Shown here piece after piece: positions 1-9,318 of a DNA stretch of 64,000 nucleotides (position 1 is the stretch's first letter; each line of letters opens with the position of its first letter). Location: contig NZ_JACHCI010000001.1 in NCBI RefSeq assembly GCF_014200675.1, positions 434,001 through 498,000 on the forward strand, in the 5' to 3' direction. The DNA is from Janthinobacterium saanense. GTDB lineage: Bacteria; Pseudomonadota; Gammaproteobacteria; Burkholderiales; Burkholderiaceae_D. Under the pieces are notes generated by a model that saw only the letters and a list, made by a program, of their open reading frames with translations, was not told the DNA's origin and did not search any database. A program made the translations under genes and the position numbers.

Positions 1-854
1 AGGGCGGCCGCGTGGTTGCCCTGCGCGTACCGCAAGGCGGCAGCATGCCGCGTTCGGAAATCGATGCCTATACCCAGTTCGTCGCCATCTATGGCGCCAA
101 GGGCCTGGCCTACATCAAGGTCAATGAAAAAGCCAAGGGTCCTGAAGGCTTGCAATCGCCTATCGTCAAGTTCCTGCCTGCCGACGTGCTGGCCACGATC
201 GTTGAGCAAACCGGTGCAGAAGACGGCGACCTGATCTTCTTCGGCGCGGACAAGGAAAAAGTCGTCAACGACGCCATCGGCGCGCTGCGCGTGAAAATCG
301 GCCACAGCGAATTTGGCAAGAAATCGGGCCTGTTCGACGACGTGTGGAAACCATTGTGGGTGGTCGACTTCCCGATGTTCGACTACGACGAAGAAGCAGA
401 CCGCTGGACCGCGACCCACCATCCATTCACGGCGCCTAAAGACGGCCATGAAGACATGCTGGAAACCAACCCAGGCGCCTGTATCGCCAAGGCCTACGAC
501 ATGGTCTTGAACGGCTGGGAACTGGGCGGCGGTTCTATCCGTATCCACCGCGAAGAAGTGCAAAGCAAGGTCTTCCGTGCACTGAAGATCGATGCCGAAG
601 AAGCGCAGCTGAAATTCGGCTTCCTGCTGGACGCACTGCAATACGGCGCGCCACCGCATGGCGGCCTGGCATTCGGCCTGGACCGTATCGTGACCATGAT
701 GACCGGTTCCGAATCGATCCGCGACGTGATCGCCTTCCCGAAAACCCAGCGCGCCCAGTGTCTGCTGACACAAGCGCCGTCGGAAGTGGACGAGAAGCAA
801 CTGCGCGAATTGCACATCCGTTTGCGCGGCGCCGAGCCAAAAGTAGCAGGCTAA
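1..854 (+). CDS. aspS: Aspartyl-tRNA synthetase, C-terminal part (5' end outside window)
   Basis: The reading frame is open from the first bases of the window, so the gene starts upstream; about 283 residues are visible. The protein charges tRNA-Asp in the cytoplasm. The visible part holds the end of the bacterial-type GAD insertion domain and then the class II catalytic core: motif 2 region near WVVDFPMF and the motif 3 segment [11 protein letters not shown], whose Arg contacts ATP. The C-terminus [11 protein letters not shown] is typical of bacterial AspRS. Downstream is a rho-independent terminator, then nudB, an order common in beta-proteobacteria. Identity is firm; whether it is discriminating or non-discriminating (Asp/Asn) cannot be judged from this part. 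Confidence 0.97.
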   Translation, partial: GGRVVALRVPQGGSMPRSEIDAYTQFVAIYGAKGLAYIKVNEKAKGPEGLQSPIVKFLPADVLATIVEQTGAEDGDLIFFGADKEKVVNDAIGALRVKIGHSEFGKKSGLFDDVWKPLWVVDFPMFDYDEEADRWTATHHPFTAPKDGHEDMLETNPGACIAKAYDMVLNGWELGGGSIRIHREEVQSKVFRALKIDAEEAQLKFGFLLDALQYGAPPHGGLAFGLDRIVTMMTGSESIRDVIAFPKTQRAQCLLTQAPSEVDEKQLRELHIRLRGAEPKVAG

Positions 855-881
855 GCATTAGCCTGAGCTGAAGCGATGCAA

Positions 882-908
882 AAAAAGGCGCTGAAGAGGC
901 GCCTTTTT
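882..908 (+). terminator. Rho-independent terminator after aspS
   Basis: Perfect 10-bp arms AAAAAGGCGC / GCGCCTTTTT with a 7-base loop, the 3' arm ending in the T-run. It lies between the aspS stop and the nudB start, so aspS transcription probably ends here and nudB has its own or read-through expression. Confidence 0.85.
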
Positions 909-918
909 CATTCTTGAT

Positions 919-1383
919 ATGAGCCATAAAATTCCCGTTTCCGTGCTGGTCGTCATCCATACGGCCGACCTTGAAGTGTTGCTGATCGAGCGCGCGGGCC
1001 AGCCCGGCTTCTGGCAGTCGGTGACCGGTTCCGTCGACGCCATCGACGAGCCGCTGCTGCAGGCGGCTGCGCGCGAGCTGTTCGAAGAAACCGGCATCGT
1101 TGCCGATGGCCACAACATCGTGTTGCGCGACTGGCAACTGTCGAATGTGTACGAGATCTACCCCATCTGGCGCCACCGTTATGCGCCTGGCGTCACGCGC
1201 AACACGGAACACGTGTTCAGCGTGCAAGTGCCGCGCGATACGCTGATTACCTTGAGTCCCCGCGAACACTTGCAATACGTCTGGCTGCCTTGCCTGGCGG
1301 CGGCTGACCAGTGTTTTTCCTCTTCCAATGCGGAAGCGATTTTGCAATTGCCAGCCATGACAGGCCTGGCGCGCCCTCACTGA
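919..1383 (+). CDS. nudB: Dihydroneopterin triphosphate diphosphatase (Nudix)
   Basis: A 154-residue Nudix hydrolase. NudB removes pyrophosphate from dihydroneopterin triphosphate in folate synthesis. The Nudix box lies around residues 37-60: Gly of GSVDA, Glu of DEP, then REL-EETGI. There is one extra residue between the Gly and the first Glu compared with the E. coli NudB spacing. Length matches the family (about 150). It starts 65 bases after the aspS stop, behind the aspS terminator, and its stop is directly followed by the next ATG. The aspS-nudB adjacency supports nudB over a generic Nudix protein. Confidence 0.85.
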   Translation: MSHKIPVSVLVVIHTADLEVLLIERAGQPGFWQSVTGSVDAIDEPLLQAAARELFEETGIVADGHNIVLRDWQLSNVYEIYPIWRHRYAPGVTRNTEHVFSVQVPRDTLITLSPREHLQYVWLPCLAAADQCFSSSNAEAILQLPAMTGLARPH

Positions 1384-1695
1384 ATGTTCAAGAAAGTAGT
1401 CATGTTTAACTGGATTCATTTGACCCCGCAACAAAAACTGATCGGTATCGCAGGCATTATTTTCTGCCTGTGCCTGATACTGGCCCTGTTTACCTTTGCC
1501 ACGCCCGGCCGCACGCCGTCGATCGGCTTGCCGCTGATGGCGATAGGCTGGCTGCTGCATCCGGGCGCGTTTGTCCCGGGCAAGCGCACGGTGGCCTGGC
1601 GCGGCGCGCCCTTGCTGGTCAAGATCGTCTGGGCGGGCGGCATCGCGGCCCTGTGCATCAGCGTGTCGGCTGGCGTGGCGCGCATGATGGCGTGA
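1384..1695 (+). CDS. Small inner-membrane protein, unknown function
   Basis: A 103-residue protein with three likely hydrophobic segments: about residues 18-40 (GIAGIIFCLCLILALFTF), 47-60 and 80-98. No known domain was recognised. The ATG directly abuts the nudB TGA, suggesting coupled translation; an alternative ATG at 1402 would give a 97-residue protein and neither start has a strong Shine-Dalgarno. It lies in the conserved aspS-nudB-nuclease-clsB neighbourhood, so it may relate to membrane lipid work, but this is only context. Confidence 0.6.
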   Translation: MFKKVVMFNWIHLTPQQKLIGIAGIIFCLCLILALFTFATPGRTPSIGLPLMAIGWLLHPGAFVPGKRTVAWRGAPLLVKIVWAGGIAALCISVSAGVARMMA

Positions 1696-1779
1696 AGCGC
1701 CAGTTTTTTTGCCGGCCTAGGTGCGCACGCGCACCTAGCATGGCGCCGTGCGGCCCCCGCCAGGGAGTAGAATCAATGC

Positions 1780-2595
1780 ATGAAAATCCGCGTAGCAACT
1801 TATAACATCCACAAGGGTGTCTCCTCCGTACGGGGCTTGCCCAGGGTGCATGCCCTCAAGCAGGCCATTACCCTGTTCGATGCCGATGTAGTCTTTCTGC
1901 AAGAAGTGCAGGGCAAGCATGACCGCAATGCGGCCCGCTTTGGCGCCGAGGAACATGGCCACAAGCATTGGCCGGAAGCGTCGCAGCATGAATTTTTTGC
2001 CGGCCCGGAACACCATACGGCCTACGGCATGAATGCCGTGTATGACCATGGCCACCACGGCAATGCCTTGCTCAGCAAATACCCCATCGCTTCGCAAACC
2101 AATCACGATGTTTCTGATCATGCCTACGAGCAACGCGGCATCTTGCATTGCGTGCTGAATACGCCGAAAGCCGATGTGCATTGTTATGTCGTGCATCTGG
2201 GCTTGTTTGAAGCAGGACGGGGACGCCAGACGCAGGCGCTGATCGACGCCGTGCTGGCCTCGGCGCCGAATGGCGAGCCGGTCATCATTGCTGGCGACTT
2301 CAACGATTGGCGCAACACGCTCAGCGACAAGCTGCGCAATGCGCTGGGGGTGGTGGAAGTGTTCGACCAGCGCGCATCGAACTCGGCCCTGGGCGATCTG
2401 GTGCGCACCCTGGCGCGGCGCCAGGCGAAAGCGCCCGTGCCGGCGCGTACTTTTCCCGCGGCCTTGCCCTGGTTCCGCCTGGACCGCATCTATGTGCGCG
2501 GTTTCCAGGTGGAAGGCGCGCAAGTGATGCACGGCACTTTGTGGGCCAAGCTGTCGGATCACGCGCCCATCGTCTCCGTACTGAAACTGGCGTAG
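1780..2595 (+). CDS. Endonuclease/exonuclease/phosphatase (EEP) family protein
   Basis: A 271-residue protein of the EEP superfamily (fold of DNase I, ExoIII and Mg-dependent phosphodiesterases). Visible catalytic elements: Asn9 in ATYNIHKG, Glu42 in LQEVQG, the metal/general-base segment AGDFND at residues 171-176, and the terminal SDH at 259-261. No signal peptide, so probably cytoplasmic. It precedes clsB by 9 bases, an arrangement also found in E. coli (ybhP next to clsB). A phospholipid- or nucleic-acid phosphodiesterase role is possible; the substrate cannot be told from sequence. Confidence 0.88.
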   Translation: MKIRVATYNIHKGVSSVRGLPRVHALKQAITLFDADVVFLQEVQGKHDRNAARFGAEEHGHKHWPEASQHEFFAGPEHHTAYGMNAVYDHGHHGNALLSKYPIASQTNHDVSDHAYEQRGILHCVLNTPKADVHCYVVHLGLFEAGRGRQTQALIDAVLASAPNGEPVIIAGDFNDWRNTLSDKLRNALGVVEVFDQRASNSALGDLVRTLARRQAKAPVPARTFPAALPWFRLDRIYVRGFQVEGAQVMHGTLWAKLSDHAPIVSVLKLA

Positions 2596-2604
2596 ACTGC
2601 CCGC

Positions 2605-3768
2605 ATGCGCTCAGTCAATTTCACTGCCCATAACGACATTACCCTCCTGCATTGCGGCGCCGATTATTTTCCCGCATTGATCGCCGCCATCGATGGTGCC
2701 CATACCGAAGTCTTTTTCGAAACCTATATCTTTGCCGACGATGAAACCGGCGCCCTGGTGCTCGACGCCCTCAAGCGGGCGGCTGCGCGCGGCGTGCTGG
2801 TGTGCATGATTACGGACTGGTTCGGCACCGGCAACCGCAGGGTCAACGCCATGCATGCCGAGCTGGAAGCGGCCGGCGTGCACCACCGCATCTTCAACGC
2901 CTGGTTCCGGCGTGGCATCACGCGTACGCACCGCAAAATCTGCGTGGCCGATGGCGAAATCGCTCTGGTGGGCGGTATCAATATCAATGACGACATGTTT
3001 TGCGACTACGACCACAGCATCAGCCTGGCCGCTCCGCGCTGGGATTTTGCCGTGCAGGTGAAGGGCCCGCTGGTGGCCGCCATCCACGAAGAAGCGCATG
3101 CGCAGTGGGCGCGCCTGGGCAAGATGAACCTGGTGCGGCGTATCAAGCTGTACAGCAAGATGCGCAGAGTCAGCAAGGAGCTGGCGAAACACCCGGTGGT
3201 GGCCGGCTTCGTGGTGCGCGACAACTTGCGCAACCGGCGCACGATACAGCGCGCCTACCTGCAGGCGCTGGGGCAGGCGCGCAAGAGCGTGCTGCTGGCC
3301 AACCCGTATTTTGCGCCGGGACAAAAATTGCGCCGGGCGCTGGCCCAGGCAGCCCAGCGGGGCGTGGACGTGGTGCTCTTGATCGGCGTGGGCGAGTTCC
3401 GCATGCAAGATGCCGTGGCGCACTCGTTTTATCCGAAATTGCTGGCCGCCGGCGTAAAAATCGTCGAATACCGCAAGACGCAGTTGCACGCCAAGGTGGC
3501 CGTGGTGGATGATGACTGGGCGACAGTGGGTTCCAGCAATATTGATGCGCTGAGCCTGTTCCTGAACCAGGAAGCCAATGTGGTGATCAAGGACGTGGCC
3601 TTTGCGCAAAGCCTGCGCAAACATATAGAACAGGGTATCGCCGACGGTACGGTGATCCACCAGGATGATTTCAAGCACATCGGCCGTTTTCGCCGCCTCG
3701 GTTATGAAGCGGCCTTTTTTGCGTACCGGCTGGTGATGCGCATTTTTTCAGTAGGAAAGTATGCATGA
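2605..3768 (+). CDS. clsB: Cardiolipin synthase B (phospholipase D superfamily)
   Basis: A 387-residue protein with two PLD/HKD motifs: His109-x-Lys111-x4-Asp116 (HRKICVAD) and His295-x-Lys297-x4-Asp302 (HAKVAVVD), each followed by the expected GG/GS-N stretch. This pattern and the lack of N-terminal transmembrane helices match the ClsB type of cardiolipin synthase, which condenses phosphatidyl groups at the inner membrane. It follows the EEP gene closely and overlaps the next gene by 4 bases (ATGA), so the three genes are likely one operon. Confidence 0.9.
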   Translation: MRSVNFTAHNDITLLHCGADYFPALIAAIDGAHTEVFFETYIFADDETGALVLDALKRAAARGVLVCMITDWFGTGNRRVNAMHAELEAAGVHHRIFNAWFRRGITRTHRKICVADGEIALVGGININDDMFCDYDHSISLAAPRWDFAVQVKGPLVAAIHEEAHAQWARLGKMNLVRRIKLYSKMRRVSKELAKHPVVAGFVVRDNLRNRRTIQRAYLQALGQARKSVLLANPYFAPGQKLRRALAQAAQRGVDVVLLIGVGEFRMQDAVAHSFYPKLLAAGVKIVEYRKTQLHAKVAVVDDDWATVGSSNIDALSLFLNQEANVVIKDVAFAQSLRKHIEQGIADGTVIHQDDFKHIGRFRRLGYEAAFFAYRLVMRIFSVGKYA

Positions 3769-4154
3769 GTGATTTGAACAATCTTCGTATCGATAAATGG
3801 TTGTGGGCGGCGCGCTTTTTCAAGACGCGCACCCTGGCCAGCGACGCCGTCGATAACGGTAAAGTAAAAGTGGCTGGCGAACGCGTCAAGCCGGCGCGCG
3901 GCTTGAAGGTGGGCGATGAATTGTCCATCGACAATGGGGCGGAAACCTGGGAAGTGGCCGTGCTGGGCTTGTCCGACAAGCGCGGCGCGGCGCCCGTGGC
4001 GCGATTGCTGTATGCGGAAACGCCGGCCAGCATCGCGCGCCGCGAACATACGGCCGAAGAAAGAAAACTCTTCCGTGAACCGGGAGCAACCATCAAAGGG
4101 CGGCCGACCAAGCGCGACCGCCGTCAATTGAGCAAGGCGGGCGACCTGTCCTGA
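3765..4154 (+). CDS. hslR: Hsp15-like S4-domain RNA-binding protein
   Basis: A 129-residue basic protein with an N-terminal S4 RNA-binding domain (about residues 8-70: LRIDKWLWAARFFKTRT ... VKVAGERVKPARGLKVGDEL) and a basic tail rich in Arg/Lys. This is the architecture of Hsp15, which binds 50S subunits carrying stalled nascent chains and helps recycle them. It starts inside the clsB stop (ATGA overlap), so translation is coupled. The symbol is by family; a plain S4 protein is the alternative. Confidence 0.85.
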   Translation: MSDLNNLRIDKWLWAARFFKTRTLASDAVDNGKVKVAGERVKPARGLKVGDELSIDNGAETWEVAVLGLSDKRGAAPVARLLYAETPASIARREHTAEERKLFREPGATIKGRPTKRDRRQLSKAGDLS

Positions 4155-4243
4155 GATCGTCCTGCCGTGGCCTTGTGGGGCAGGAATAGTCCGGCCCGCA
4201 ATGCTGCGCCGCACCAATAGAAGAGCGCCTCTAAAGTTCCCGT

Positions 4244-4274
4244 TTGACTTTTATGTTGTACTGGATAATAGTAC
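4244..4274 (+). promoter_or_regulatory. Putative sigma70 promoter with overlapping inverted repeat, upstream of tetR
   Basis: A TTGACT -35 box (4244-4249) is followed by a GATAAT/TAATAG -10 region (4264-4271). An inverted repeat with arms GTACT (4258-4262) and AGTAC (4270-4274) covers the -10 region, as expected for an autoregulatory TetR operator. A second short palindrome, CGA-GCGT-TCG, follows. Prediction by eye only. Confidence 0.4.
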
Positions 4275-4361
4275 GAGCGTTCGGATTTTTTCATGGCGTG
4301 CTTTTTTTTGCTCTCCATGCAAGTTCCGCCAGATCGGCAACATCAACATGGAACGGTACTT

Positions 4362-4991
4362 TTGAATACCTCAGTCAAATTCATGCGCAAAGGCGAACTG
4401 ACCCGTGCAGCCATCCTCGACGTGGCGCTGGACCTGTCCAGCCGCGACGGCCTGGAAGGCCTGACCATCGGGCTGCTCGCAGACAAAATGAACATGAGCA
4501 AGTCGGGCGTATTTGCCCACTTCGGCTCGCGCGAAGACTTGCAGATGGAGGTGTTGAAGCTTTACCACCACCGTTTCGAGCAAGAAGTCTTTTTCCCCAG
4601 CATGAAAGAACCACGCGGCATCCAGCGTTTGCAATCGATGTTTGCGCGCTGGGTCAAGCGGGTCAGCGTGGAAATCGCTTCCGGCTGCATCTATATCAGC
4701 GGCGCGGTCGAGTATGACGACCGCCCGGGCCCGATCCGCGAAGCGCTGGTGGCCATGGTGCAAGCCTGGCAGGGCGCGCTGCTGCGCTGTGTGCAGCAAT
4801 CGATCACGACGGGCGACTTGAAGCCCGGCACCGATGCGCCACAGCTGGTGTATGAAATGTATGGCCTGATCCTGGCGCTGCATCACGACGCGCGCTTCCT
4901 GCGCGTGCCAGGCAGCATAGAACGGGCGCAAGCGGGCTTTGTCCGTTTGCTGGCCTCGTACCAGAATCCGGCCGCAGTCAGCCAGGAATAA
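4362..4991 (+). CDS. TetR/AcrR-family regulator of the adjacent beta-oxidation operon
   Basis: TetR-type helix-turn-helix at the N-terminus: ELTRAAILDVALDLSS ... GLTIGLLADKMNMSKSGVFAHFGSRE, then a ligand-binding domain containing SGCIYISGAVEYDDRPG. I chose the TTG at 4362 because GGAA sits 8 bases upstream; the ATG at 4383 has no visible ribosome-binding site. It is 81 bases upstream of the acyl-CoA dehydrogenase gene and in the same direction, so it probably senses acyl-CoA or fatty acids and represses the operon (inference from position). Length and domain layout are normal for the family. Confidence 0.85.
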   Translation: MNTSVKFMRKGELTRAAILDVALDLSSRDGLEGLTIGLLADKMNMSKSGVFAHFGSREDLQMEVLKLYHHRFEQEVFFPSMKEPRGIQRLQSMFARWVKRVSVEIASGCIYISGAVEYDDRPGPIREALVAMVQAWQGALLRCVQQSITTGDLKPGTDAPQLVYEMYGLILALHHDARFLRVPGSIERAQAGFVRLLASYQNPAAVSQE

Positions 4992-5072
4992 GCCAGGAAT
5001 AAAGCAGCAGCCGCAACAGAACAAGCAGTTCACAAGTACAACACTTTAGCTAAACGTCTTCAGGAGAAAATT

Positions 5073-6875
5073 ATGGGTCAATACGTCGCGCCAATCCGGG
5101 ATATGCAATTCGTTCTGCATGAATTCCTGCAAGTGGAAGAAGAATTGAAGCAGATGCCGCATTACGCCGAAGTCGACGCCGACATCATCAACCAGGTGCT
5201 GGAAGAGGGCGGCAAATTCACTTCCGAAGTATTGTTCCCGCTGAACCACTCCGGCGACCGCGAAGGCTGCCACCACGATCCCGTCACGAAAACCGTGACC
5301 ACGCCGAAAGGCTTCAAGGAAGCCTACAAGCAGTACGTCGAAGGCGGCTGGGCGGCACTGGCCTGCGATCCGGAATATGGCGGCCAGGGCTTGCCTGTTG
5401 TGCTGAACAACTCCTTCTATGAAATGCTGAACTCGTCGAACCAGGCCTGGTCCATGTACCCAGGCCTGTCGCACGGCGCCTACGAGTGCCTGAAAGAACA
5501 CGGCACCGACCACCAGAAGGAAGTGTATCTGCCGAAGCTGGTATCGGGCGAATGGACGGGCACCATGTGCCTGACCGAACCGCACTGCGGCACCGACCTG
5601 GGCCTGCTGCGCTCGAAAGCGCTGCCTGAGGCAGACGGTTCCTGGACCATCACCGGCAACAAGATCTTCATTTCGGCCGGCGAGCACGACATGTCGGAAA
5701 ACATCCTGCACCTGGTGCTGGCCCGCGTGCCGGACGCACCGGAAGGCTCGAAAGGCATTTCGCTGTTCCTGGTGCCGAAATTCCTGCCGAAAGCAGACGG
5801 TTCCGTCGGCGAGCGCAACCCGATCACCTGCGGCGCGATCGAAGAAAAGATGGGCATCCACGGTAACTCGACCTGCCAGATGAACCTGGACGGCGCCAAA
5901 GGCTGGATCATCGGCCAGCCGAACAAGGGCTTGAACGCCATGTTCGTGTTCATGAACGCAGCCCGTCTGGGCGTGGGCATGCAGTCGCTGGGCCTGACGG
6001 AAATCGCCTACCAGAACGCGCTGATCTACGCCAAGGACCGCACGCAAATGCGTTCGCTGTCCGGCATCAAGAATCCTGAACTGCCAGCGGACCGCATCAT
6101 CGTGCACCCTGACGTGCGCCGCATGCTGTTGACCGGCAAAGCCTACGCCGAAGGCGCGCGCGCTTTCACGTCCTACGTGGCGCTGCAGATCGACCGCGAA
6201 CTGCACCACCCGGACGCCGACGTGCGCAAGGAAGCTGCCGATGAAGTGGCGCTGCTGACCCCAGTCATCAAGGCTTTTATTACCGACAACGCCTGGATCG
6301 CCACCTCGGATGCGATGCAAGTATTCGGCGGCCACGGCTACATCGCCGAGTGGGGCATGGAACAGTATGTGCGTGATGCGCGCATCAACATGATCTACGA
6401 AGGCACCAACACCATCCAGTCGCTGGACCTCTTGGGCCGCAAAATCCTTGGCGACAATGGCGCCAAGCTGCGCAAGTTCGGTGAAAAGATCAAGGCCTTC
6501 GTCGAAGACAACGGCACCGATGAAGCGATGAGCGAATTCGTCACCCCACTGGGCGACCTGGGCGACAAAGTCACCAAGCTGACCATGGAAATCGGCATGA
6601 AGGCGTTCCAGAATCCGGACGAAGTGGGCGCGGCCTGCGTGCCTTACCTGCGCGTCGTCGGTCACATGATCTACAGCTATCTGTTCGCGCAGATGGCCAA
6701 GATCGCCCTCGAAAAGAGTGGGGCCGCCGAGGCCCAAGGTGATAAGTTTTATGTAGCCAAACTGGCTACCGCACGTTTCTATTTCGCCCGCCTGCAGCCT
6801 GAGACGGCAACCCTGATCCGTCAGGCGCGTTCCGGTTCGGCCAACCTGATGGCACTCGACGCAGACCTGTTCTAA
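5073..6875 (+). CDS. Acyl-CoA dehydrogenase (FadE-like, 600 aa)
   Basis: A 600-residue FAD-dependent acyl-CoA dehydrogenase for the first step of beta-oxidation. The N-terminal helical domain is followed by the beta-domain (GTMCLTEPHCGTDL; ITGNKIFISAGEHDM) and the C-terminal helical domain with the catalytic Glu in MIYEGTNTIQSLDLLGRK. The extra ~180 C-terminal residues correspond to the additional acyl-CoA dehydrogenase C-terminal domain seen in large, DUF-type members. The Shine-Dalgarno CAGGAG precedes ATG. It is first in a tight operon: 14 bases to the next gene. Chain-length preference is not evident from sequence. Confidence 0.93.
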   Translation: MGQYVAPIRDMQFVLHEFLQVEEELKQMPHYAEVDADIINQVLEEGGKFTSEVLFPLNHSGDREGCHHDPVTKTVTTPKGFKEAYKQYVEGGWAALACDPEYGGQGLPVVLNNSFYEMLNSSNQAWSMYPGLSHGAYECLKEHGTDHQKEVYLPKLVSGEWTGTMCLTEPHCGTDLGLLRSKALPEADGSWTITGNKIFISAGEHDMSENILHLVLARVPDAPEGSKGISLFLVPKFLPKADGSVGERNPITCGAIEEKMGIHGNSTCQMNLDGAKGWIIGQPNKGLNAMFVFMNAARLGVGMQSLGLTEIAYQNALIYAKDRTQMRSLSGIKNPELPADRIIVHPDVRRMLLTGKAYAEGARAFTSYVALQIDRELHHPDADVRKEAADEVALLTPVIKAFITDNAWIATSDAMQVFGGHGYIAEWGMEQYVRDARINMIYEGTNTIQSLDLLGRKILGDNGAKLRKFGEKIKAFVEDNGTDEAMSEFVTPLGDLGDKVTKLTMEIGMKAFQNPDEVGAACVPYLRVVGHMIYSYLFAQMAKIALEKSGAAEAQGDKFYVAKLATARFYFARLQPETATLIRQARSGSANLMALDADLF

Positions 6876-6889
6876 GACTTGAGGAAAAT

Positions 6890-9292
6890 ATGACCAATTT
6901 CATCGTTAAAAAAGTAGCCGTCCTCGGCGCCGGCGTGATGGGTGCGCAGATCGCCGCCCATTGCATCAACGCGAAAGTGCCGGTGGTGCTGTTCGACCTG
7001 CCAGGAAAAGAGGGCACGCCTAAGAATGGCATCGTGCTGCGCGCCATCGAGAATCTGAAAAAGCTGTCGCCTGCGCCGCTGGGCAACAAGGATGATGCAT
7101 CGCTGATCCAGGTTGCCAACTACGAAGACAACCTGGACCTGCTGGCCGGTTGCGACCTGATCATCGAAGCCATCGCCGAGCGCATGGACTGGAAACACGA
7201 CCTGTATAAAAAGGTCGCGCCGCACATTGCGCCAAACGCGATCTTCGCGTCGAACACCTCGGGCCTGTCGATCAACAAGCTGGCCGACGGCTTTGACGAA
7301 ACGCTGAAAGCGCATTTCTGCGGCGTGCACTTCTTCAATCCACCACGCTATATGCATCTGGTGGAACTGATCCCGACTACCTCGACCAAGCCGGAAATCC
7401 TCGACCAGCTCGAAGCCTTTTTGACCACCACCCTGGGCAAGGGCGTCGTGCGCGCCAAGGATACGCCTAACTTCATCGCCAACCGCGTCGGTATCTTCGG
7501 CATGCTGGCAACGATGCATGAAGCGGAAAAATTTGGCCTGTCCGTGGACGTGGTCGATGACCTGACCGGCGCCAAGCTGGGGCGCGCCAAGTCGGGCACC
7601 TTCCGCACCGCAGACGTGGTCGGCCTGGACACCATGGGCCATGTGATCAAGACCATGCAGGACAACCTGGCGGACGATCCCTTCTTCGGCGTCTACAAGA
7701 CCCCGGCCGTGCTGGCGCAGCTGGTAGAAAAAGGCACGCTGGGCCAGAAGAGCGGCGCAGGCTTCTACAAAAAAGTCGGTAAAGAGATCCAGCGCCTCGA
7801 TTTTGCCACCGGTGAATACGTGACCGGCGGCGGCAAGGCTGCCGACATCATCGCCCGCATCCTGAAAGAAAAGGATCCGGTCAAGAAGATGAAGGCGCTG
7901 CGCGAATCGACCAATCCGCAAGGCCAGTTCCTGTGGGCGATCTTCCGCGACGCTTTCCACTACATCGCGATTCACCTCGACACCGTGGCCGACAATGCGC
8001 GCGATATCGACTTCGCCATGCGCTGGGGCTTCGGCTGGTCCGTGGGTCCGTTTGAAACGTGGCAGGCATCGAACTGGCTGCAAGTGGCGAACTGGGTCAA
8101 GCAAGATATCGACGCCGGTAATGCGCTGTGCAATGCACCGCTGCCAGCCTGGGTCTTCGAAGGCGCAGTCGCTGAAAAAGGCGGCGTGCATACGCCGGAA
8201 GGTTCCTACTCGGCCATCTCGAACAGCTTCGTGCCACGCTCGACCCTGTCCGTCTACGACCGCCAGCCATTCCGCGCCCCGGTATTGGGTAGCGGCGCCA
8301 TCGACGGCAAGACGGCTGGCACCACCGTATTCGAAGACGACTCCGTGCGCGTCTGGCATACGGGCGACGACGTCCTGATCATCTCGTTCAAGACCAAGAT
8401 GCATGTGATCGGCGAAGGCGTGATCAATGGACTCAAACTGGCACTGGCCGAAGCCGAGAAAAACTTCAAGGGCCTGGTGATCTGGCACGCCGATGCAGCC
8501 GAAGGCGGCGCCTTCTCGGCTGGCGCAGACTTGCAATCGGCCCTGCCGGCCTTCATGCAAGGCGGGGTGAAAGCGGTGGATCCTATCATCGCCGAACTGC
8601 AAAAAACCTTCATGTCGCTGAAATACGCGAACGTGCCAGTGATCGCCGCAGTGGCGGGCCTGGCGCTGGGCGGCGGCTGCGAGCTGGCGCTGCATTCGTC
8701 GAAACGCGTCGCCTCGATCGAGTCCTACATCGGCCTGGTGGAAGTGGGCGTGGGCCTGATTCCTGCAGGCGGCGGTTTGAAAGAAGCAGCGCAGCGCGCC
8801 TACAAGGAAGCCAAGGGCAACGACATCCTGCAATTTTTGAAAGTCGGCTTCACCAATGCAGCTACCGCCAATGTGTCGAAATCGGCGCTCGAAGCGAAAA
8901 AGATGGGCTACCTGAAAGAAGACGACGTGATCGTGTTCAACGCCTACGAGCTGCTGCATGTGGCCAAGGTCGAAGCGCGCGCCATGTTCGACGCCGGCTT
9001 CCGTCCGCAACTGCCATCGCTGATCCAGGTCACGGGCCGTTACGGCTGGGGCACCATCAAGGCGCAACTGGTCAATATGCGCGACGGCGGCTTCATTTCC
9101 GCGCACGATTTCAAACTGGGCGAAATGATCGCCGAGATCGTATCGGGCGGCGATGTGGACCAGGGCAGTTTTGTGAGCGAGCAGTGGTTGCTGGATATGG
9201 AACGCAAGGCATTCCTCGAATTGCTGAACCATCCTAAAACCCAGGAACGCATCATGGGCATGATGCAGACCGGCAAGCCAGTGCGCAACTAA
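6890..9292 (+). CDS. Bifunctional 3-hydroxyacyl-CoA dehydrogenase / enoyl-CoA hydratase
   Basis: An 800-residue fusion catalysing hydration and NAD-dependent oxidation in beta-oxidation. The dehydrogenase comes first: NAD-binding GAGVMG at residues 13-18, catalytic His147 in GVHFFNP and Glu159 in HLVEL. The crotonase-fold part is C-terminal (about residues 500-740) with the oxyanion-hole segments AFSAGADL and GLALGGGCELAL. This domain order is the reverse of E. coli FadB/FadJ. It lies between the acyl-CoA dehydrogenase (14 bases) and the thiolase (26 bases), so the complete cycle is co-transcribed. Confidence 0.93.
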   Translation: MTNFIVKKVAVLGAGVMGAQIAAHCINAKVPVVLFDLPGKEGTPKNGIVLRAIENLKKLSPAPLGNKDDASLIQVANYEDNLDLLAGCDLIIEAIAERMDWKHDLYKKVAPHIAPNAIFASNTSGLSINKLADGFDETLKAHFCGVHFFNPPRYMHLVELIPTTSTKPEILDQLEAFLTTTLGKGVVRAKDTPNFIANRVGIFGMLATMHEAEKFGLSVDVVDDLTGAKLGRAKSGTFRTADVVGLDTMGHVIKTMQDNLADDPFFGVYKTPAVLAQLVEKGTLGQKSGAGFYKKVGKEIQRLDFATGEYVTGGGKAADIIARILKEKDPVKKMKALRESTNPQGQFLWAIFRDAFHYIAIHLDTVADNARDIDFAMRWGFGWSVGPFETWQASNWLQVANWVKQDIDAGNALCNAPLPAWVFEGAVAEKGGVHTPEGSYSAISNSFVPRSTLSVYDRQPFRAPVLGSGAIDGKTAGTTVFEDDSVRVWHTGDDVLIISFKTKMHVIGEGVINGLKLALAEAEKNFKGLVIWHADAAEGGAFSAGADLQSALPAFMQGGVKAVDPIIAELQKTFMSLKYANVPVIAAVAGLALGGGCELALHSSKRVASIESYIGLVEVGVGLIPAGGGLKEAAQRAYKEAKGNDILQFLKVGFTNAATANVSKSALEAKKMGYLKEDDVIVFNAYELLHVAKVEARAMFDAGFRPQLPSLIQVTGRYGWGTIKAQLVNMRDGGFISAHDFKLGEMIAEIVSGGDVDQGSFVSEQWLLDMERKAFLELLNHPKTQERIMGMMQTGKPVRN

Positions 9293-9318
9293 TCGAATAG
9301 CGAACACGAAAGAAGACT

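Noticed and set aside
535-1560. 341-codon minus-strand frame over aspS and nudB
   Set aside because: Antisense to two well-recognised genes.
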